NCBI RefSeq assembly: GCF_000753795.1
Contig: NZ_JPEO01000006.1
Coordinates: 124,001 to 188,000, forward strand
DNA from: Shewanella mangrovi
Lineage (GTDB): Bacteria > Pseudomonadota > Gammaproteobacteria > Enterobacterales > Shewanellaceae
Direction: 5' to 3'
DNA length: 64,000 bases
The notes under the pieces were generated by a model that was not told the DNA's origin, made no database searches, and saw only the letters and a program-made list of their open reading frames with translations. Numbering within the stretch: position 1 is the stretch's first letter; each line of letters starts with the position of its first letter. Positions 60,801 through 64,000 of the stretch are shown piece by piece. Both the position numbers and the translations under genes were made by a program.

Positions 60801-61547
60801 TGGGCGGATTTTATCGAAGCCCGCAATCAACTGGCTCTCACGGATCCATGCTTCAACACGCTGCGGATTGATGCTGGAAGTGGGCGGGTTGACACCGTCT
60901 TCTTCCAAAATAGCGGCGATCATCGACTTGATGGTCTCCATCTTGCCTTCTTTGGAATGCACCGCTTTGGCGAGTTTTTCGATATGACGCAGTGAATGAT
61001 CCGCTTCGCACAAGGAGAAGATACGGGCATAGTTGCGCAGCTCGGTGCGATTGGCGCCGGTACTTAGCAGGCTGCGATCGTTCTGGATAATGGCGCGAAA
61101 TTCGCGAGTGTTGAGCTGATTAGTAAACGGCACATTGAGCTTGCTAAAGACACCGCGCAGCTCCGCCATGGGATAACACAGAATGGCATCACCATTACGG
61201 CTTTTAACGTAATCGTCCAGCTCAAAGCCTTTGGCCACGAAACGATAGTTAACCCCTTTGCCATCGCCCGCTGACGCCAGAATCGCTTGATATAACAAGC
61301 CATCGGCTTTTTGATATTCATAGATGATATAGCTCGACTCGTGTGGCAGATACCAACGTTCAAAGCTGTCACGAGTGGATGGCACAACACGGCTGGGATA
61401 TTCGCCGTAAAATACCGGTACCAGACGTTGTAAGGTGGTTTTGCCTGAGGCGTTAGTACCACAAATATTGGTGTGGCCATCTAAACGCAGCTCAACCACA
61501 CCAGGAAGATGAGTATCAATCAGTATAATTCTGATAAGGCTTGGCAT
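57870..61547 (-). CDS. SMC-like ATPase of an Mks/Wadjet-type condensin
   Basis: 1225 residues, AAGGA before the ATG. Head: Walker A GTNASGKTT (residues 30-38) and Walker B IDEL (Asp 1148-Glu 1149 with a hydrophobic lead VTIHWP). The signature region reads LNESSSHGMAYLILCKF rather than the usual LSGGE-type. Two long coiled-coil arms (about 230-550 and 620-930) flank a hinge-like segment (LYRTDLHPVTGEATESLFG). Order, size and the partner subunits identify an MksB/JetC-class protein, smaller than MukB (about 1480). It should form a DNA-loop-extruding dimer in the cytoplasm. First gene of the operon; no topoisomerase-like JetD/MksG nuclease gene is present nearby. Confidence 0.85.
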   Translation of the reverse strand: MPSLIRIILIDTHLPGVVELRLDGHTNICGTNASGKTTLQRLVPVFYGEYPSRVVPSTRDSFERWYLPHESSYIIYEYQKADGLLYQAILASAGDGKGVNYRFVAKGFELDDYVKSRNGDAILCYPMAELRGVFSKLNVPFTNQLNTREFRAIIQNDRSLLSTGANRTELRNYARIFSLCEADHSLRHIEKLAKAVHSKEGKMETIKSMIAAILEEDGVNPPTSSINPQRVEAWIRESQLIAGFDKIRPEFEKLDQEFNELQAAELRLASLAGGYRHDEVLQTERAEAEQNRANELNLQLKMLDEQWKEQRDELSLELSAAKGDANNLEHELDSIENQQAAYLDADIEQAKANLEQLPHWRSDLDNLAERHKLLTEKHQDVEAAYNARRSKIGEQLNRELEKLHREQDEQREALDKQKQVASDDMAELDRYWREQLDAGKQRHQQQQYELKLTAAELKMKVDSVTYTEDEKMSLAVFDERIDRADAEQEAANSKVERLSSDERKFKAAREQASEALRLASLRVNDRQNELEEIKQMLFPQSHTLLEFLRREQPGWEQQLGRVINPELLYRTDLHPVTGEATESLFGLQLDLKAIDVPAYAASETELRTRLASAEEALTHAKELKEQAEEQLVEANSALEQLNRELTFARTSYKNLRDDVRRLFEERRNTQAEINKALAERKAQAGKQLTQLDHEMKQLNNQHLDWLEQQKELALEARMEKQVYWQDVTGAIEQQLQQLRDSINQRRERAKEEQKACESWYRNELKSRGINEDDIVSLKRQMRDLDGQIASAEQRRSDVLRYDDWYQHVWLARKPKLVTDLAKAKQAVADLDAQLKQRANEVKHKRQQLEAARRQSDAAQVEASEFLTKLRSLLRKLSDLKLPKTAEETPGNLGERLRQGEELLLKREHLLTSVKQYVDHFDQVIASKSGSSLSETWERSREGASFVTDKGIRLLDYHKLVPELEQLLNVMVPQSVTALREQGRIFGVDLTAFYDVLADIDRRIASQSARITREVGEELFLDGVSDSAVRIRSRISELEFWPELETFVKAFRAWKADGFSKLPDEHYTDSMRRALDIIGRSALSGGIAKLLEIELRLKEGNSDLVIRTDRQLNESSSHGMAYLILCKFLLAFTRLLRGKANVTIHWPIDELGTLHHSNVKKIFDACENNDISVLGAFPNPESEVLGLFANRYIINKQTRKLQTVKPKADPIAAMLQQRQAAEGAVQ

Positions 61548-61743
61548 AATTATCCTTATTGTTCAAAAAGATGACATTCCTTTTTGTGTTTTCTATGGCA
61601 TCTTTTGCAAACGGTCTGAAGCCGCCCGTAAACGCAAGCTTACTAAAGTAATCAAAAGCATTGATCTTGGCAACGCAACCGCCGCAGAACTGCCGCTCAC
61701 GCAAGCAATTCCGCGAAAAATGTTACGTTAATGAAATGGAGGA

Positions 61744-61935
61744 TTAATCGGGCTTGAACAAGCCGATAACTTCACCGTTGGCTTTTTGGCTGACTTTTTG
61801 TTCAGTTTGCTGTTCGCGATAATCACACTCGACACATTCGACAGTTTCAATACCGTTCTCTTTAAACAGCACAATGCTATCTACCGCGTTACATTTAGGG
61901 CACTTAGCACCGGCAACAAAGCGTTTTCTGGTCAT
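61744..61935 (-). CDS. yheV: YheV-like zinc-ribbon protein
   Basis: 63 residues from the ATG at 61935. It matches the YheV/DUF2387 family: RKRFVAGAKCPKC, ETVECVECDY and the terminal VIGLFKPD. Four cysteines form a zinc ribbon. Function is unknown. In E. coli yheV lies close to yheS and kefB; here it is divergent from yheS, supporting the orthology. Confidence 0.92.
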   Translation of the reverse strand: MTRKRFVAGAKCPKCNAVDSIVLFKENGIETVECVECDYREQQTEQKVSQKANGEVIGLFKPD

Positions 61936-62087
61936 TTTGAGCCTGATGGTAATCAATTTGATAGCGCCATTTTGCCACATTCACCGCGCAAGCGGCAGCT
62001 TTTCATTCGCCGCGGCGCTAGCACTGGCTGCCGCGACTAAGCTATCATCGGCGCTTTAATTGCCTATTTGTAGAACCAGCGCTGTAG

Positions 62088-64000
62088 ATGATCACCATTT
62101 CCCAAGCAGAACTTATCCGTGGCAGCAAAACGCTGCTGAGCGAAGCCTCCATGACGCTTTATCCCGGCCACAAGGTGGGTTTAGTCGGCGCCAACGGCAC
62201 CGGCAAGTCGTCGTTGCTGGCGTTAATCATGGGGAAACTGCAGTTGGACAAAGGGGAAATCCAAGTGCCAAGTCAGTGGCAAATTGCCACTGTGGCTCAG
62301 GAAACCCCGGCGTTGGATGTATCAGCGTTAGAATATGTGTTGGATGGTGACCGCGAATTCCGCCAGTTGGAGCAACAACTCGCCGTGGCCGAAACCAACA
62401 ATGATGGCCATCAAATTGCTGAGCTACACGGCAAGCTGGATGCGGTGGGCGGTTATAGCATTCGCGCTCGCGCTGGCACCCTACTCGCTGGCTTAGGTTT
62501 TAGCGAAGAGAAACAAAGCAATCCGGTGAGAAGTTTTTCCGGTGGTTGGCGTATGCGCCTTAACTTGGCCCAAGCGCTGTTATGTCGCTCGGATCTGTTG
62601 CTGCTTGACGAACCAACTAACCACTTAGACCTCGATACCATGTTCTGGCTGGAAAGCTGGCTCAAGAGTTACCCCGGCACCTTAGTGCTCATCAGCCACG
62701 ACCGCGATTTTATCGATGGTGTGGTCGATGAAATCATTCATGTAGAAAACCAGCAGCTCAATTATTACAAAGGCAACTACAGTGCCTTTGAACGTATCCG
62801 CGCCGAGCGCATGGTGCAGCAACAGATTGCCTTTGAACGGCAGCAACGGGAACGCGCGCACATGCAGTCGTTTGTGGATCGTTTCCGCTATAAAGCCAGT
62901 AAAGCCCGTCAGGCACAGAGTCGCTTAAAAGCGTTGGAAAAGATGGCTGAGCTGATGCCAGCCAAGGCCGACAGCGAGTTCCATATGGAGTTTTTGGCGC
63001 CACTCGCGTTGCCCAATCCGTTGGTGGCGATGGAAAAAGTGGCCGTTGGTTATGGCGATACTACCATCCTGAATTCAGTGCATCTGAATCTTGTACCCGG
63101 AGCACGTATCGGTTTGCTGGGGCGCAATGGTGCCGGTAAATCGACGCTGATTAAGTTGCTTGCGGGTGAACTACAAGCGCAACGCGGCAAGTATGAACCC
63201 AACCCCGGACTGAGCATTGGTTACTTTGCCCAACATCAGATTGAATTTTTAAGCTTGGATGATTCACCACTGATGCACTTGCAGCGTTTGGCCCCAAATG
63301 CCCGCGAACAGGAGCTGCGTGACTTTCTTGGCGGTTTTGGCTTCCACGGTGATATGGCGTTAGCGCCAGTACGGCCATTCTCCGGTGGTGAAAAGGCGCG
63401 CTTAGTATTAGCGTTGTTGGTGTGGCAGCGCCCTAACCTGTTGCTGCTCGACGAACCGACCAACCACTTAGACTTGGACATGCGTCACGCGCTGACGCTG
63501 GCACTGCAAGGCTTTGAAGGTGCGATGGTGATTGTATCGCATGATCGCCATCTGTTGCGCCTCACCTGTGATGATTACTATTTAGTCGACAATGGTGAAG
63601 TGGAAAGCTTTAACGGCGATCTGGACGATTATCACCAGTGGCTGCTGGACGCAGCTAAAGCGGCCAAATCGCAAGCCCAAACCGAAGTCGAAACACCGAA
63701 ACCACAGCAGGACAAAAAACAGCAAAAGCGGATTGAAGCGGAACTGCGGCAGAAGCTGTCGCCGTTGAAAAAGCAGCAAAGTAAGTTAGAAACTGAACAG
63801 CAAAAATGTAATCAACGCTTAAACGAGTTGGAACAACAACTGGCTGATACCAGTTTGTATGAAGCACAAAACAAAGCCACCTTGACGCAAATTTTGGCCG
63901 AGCGCACACAACTGAGCCAACAACTTGAAGAAAGTGAGATGGAGTGGCTTGAACTGCAAGAGCAAATAGATGACATTGAAACGGAAGCATTCAATAGCTA
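62088..64000 (+). CDS. yheS: ABC-F ATPase YheS, stop codon cut by the window edge
   Basis: 637 residues are visible and the last two bases (TA) begin what must be a stop, so the protein is essentially complete and its length equals E. coli YheS. Two ABC domains without membrane segments: Walker A GANGTGKSSLL and GRNGAGKSTLI; signatures SFSGGWRMRL and FSGGEKARL; Walker B LLLLDEPTNHLD twice. The inter-domain linker (about 230-290, rich in Gln, Arg, Ala and Lys) and a C-terminal coiled coil (about 555-630) follow. ABC-F proteins of this type bind the ribosomal E site and affect translation of difficult peptides. The start ATG at 62088 has a weak ribosome site. Confidence 0.95.
   Translation, partial: MITISQAELIRGSKTLLSEASMTLYPGHKVGLVGANGTGKSSLLALIMGKLQLDKGEIQVPSQWQIATVAQETPALDVSALEYVLDGDREFRQLEQQLAVAETNNDGHQIAELHGKLDAVGGYSIRARAGTLLAGLGFSEEKQSNPVRSFSGGWRMRLNLAQALLCRSDLLLLDEPTNHLDLDTMFWLESWLKSYPGTLVLISHDRDFIDGVVDEIIHVENQQLNYYKGNYSAFERIRAERMVQQQIAFERQQRERAHMQSFVDRFRYKASKARQAQSRLKALEKMAELMPAKADSEFHMEFLAPLALPNPLVAMEKVAVGYGDTTILNSVHLNLVPGARIGLLGRNGAGKSTLIKLLAGELQAQRGKYEPNPGLSIGYFAQHQIEFLSLDDSPLMHLQRLAPNAREQELRDFLGGFGFHGDMALAPVRPFSGGEKARLVLALLVWQRPNLLLLDEPTNHLDLDMRHALTLALQGFEGAMVIVSHDRHLLRLTCDDYYLVDNGEVESFNGDLDDYHQWLLDAAKAAKSQAQTEVETPKPQQDKKQQKRIEAELRQKLSPLKKQQSKLETEQQKCNQRLNELEQQLADTSLYEAQNKATLTQILAERTQLSQQLEESEMEWLELQEQIDDIETEAFNS

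Noticed and set aside
57870..61547. MukB or RecN/SbcC identity for the large ATPase
   Set aside because: Too short for MukB (about 1480 residues), no SbcC zinc hook CxxC in the middle, and the two coupled partners are MksE- and kleisin-like.
61516..61704. Minus-strand frame between the SMC gene and yheV
   Set aside because: It runs into the start and ribosome site of the SMC gene and lacks its own start signal.

Overview
The window looks like chromosomal DNA from a Shewanella-type marine gammaproteobacterium. The evidence is a periplasmic tetraheme flavocytochrome c fumarate reductase (FccA), a second membrane quinol:fumarate reductase (FrdABCD) beside a DcuSR-like two-component system, three chemoreceptors, and YheV/YheS and prfB-lysS pairs of gammaproteobacterial type. 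The species assignment is inference from gene content. No rRNA, tRNA, CRISPR array, prophage or insertion sequence was recognised. The last gene (yheS) runs off the right edge by one base of its stop codon.

Layout. 0-6 kb: an LRR/protein-kinase fusion, lrgAB with a divergent LysR regulator, a DUF72 protein, and a PAS/GGDEF protein whose GGDEF motif has decayed. 6-13.5 kb: lysS-prfB (with the RF2 programmed frameshift), a Cache chemoreceptor, rlmC, the divergent ohrR/ohr pair, and a small OmpA-like periplasmic protein. 13.5-24.5 kb: a dCache chemoreceptor, a thioredoxin-CcdA fusion, ahpC-ahpF with a candidate OxyR operator, a spermidine-synthase-like protein, a small MscS channel, ldhA, and fccA. 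24.5-29 kb: a small membrane protein, an HBM-type chemoreceptor, glutathione peroxidase, and a Sel1-repeat protein. 29-39 kb: a cobalamin block (btuD, btuC, cobT, cobS, cobU, cobO, plus cobC) divergent from the B12-dependent methionine synthase metH, with three tandem MetJ-like boxes between cobC and metH. 39-43 kb: a RimB-RimK fusion, a four-repeat acidic protein in AT-rich DNA, and an exported collagen-like protein. 43-49 kb: dcuSR-like genes and frdABCD. 49-52 kb: a 0.9-kb gene-poor stretch, then a DUF4910 aminopeptidase-like gene translationally coupled to a formyltransferase. 52-56 kb: an endonuclease/exonuclease/phosphatase-family protein, a CBS-pair protein, and a Tat-exported transglutaminase overlapping merT- and merP-like genes. 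56-62 kb: a three-gene condensin-like operon (SMC ATPase, MksE-like, kleisin-like), all coupled by ATGA overlaps, with no nuclease subunit. 61.7-64 kb: yheV and divergent yheS.

How the genes work together. Anaerobic metabolism is served by fumarate reduction (FccA in the periplasm, FrdABCD at the inner membrane), fermentative LdhA and dicarboxylate sensing. Peroxide defence is served by AhpCF, Ohr/OhrR and glutathione peroxidase. Salvage and assembly of cobalamin feed MetH. The best candidates for undescribed biology are the nuclease-free, order-inverted Mks/Wadjet-like operon, the transglutaminase-MerT-MerP module, and the DUF4910-formyltransferase pair.
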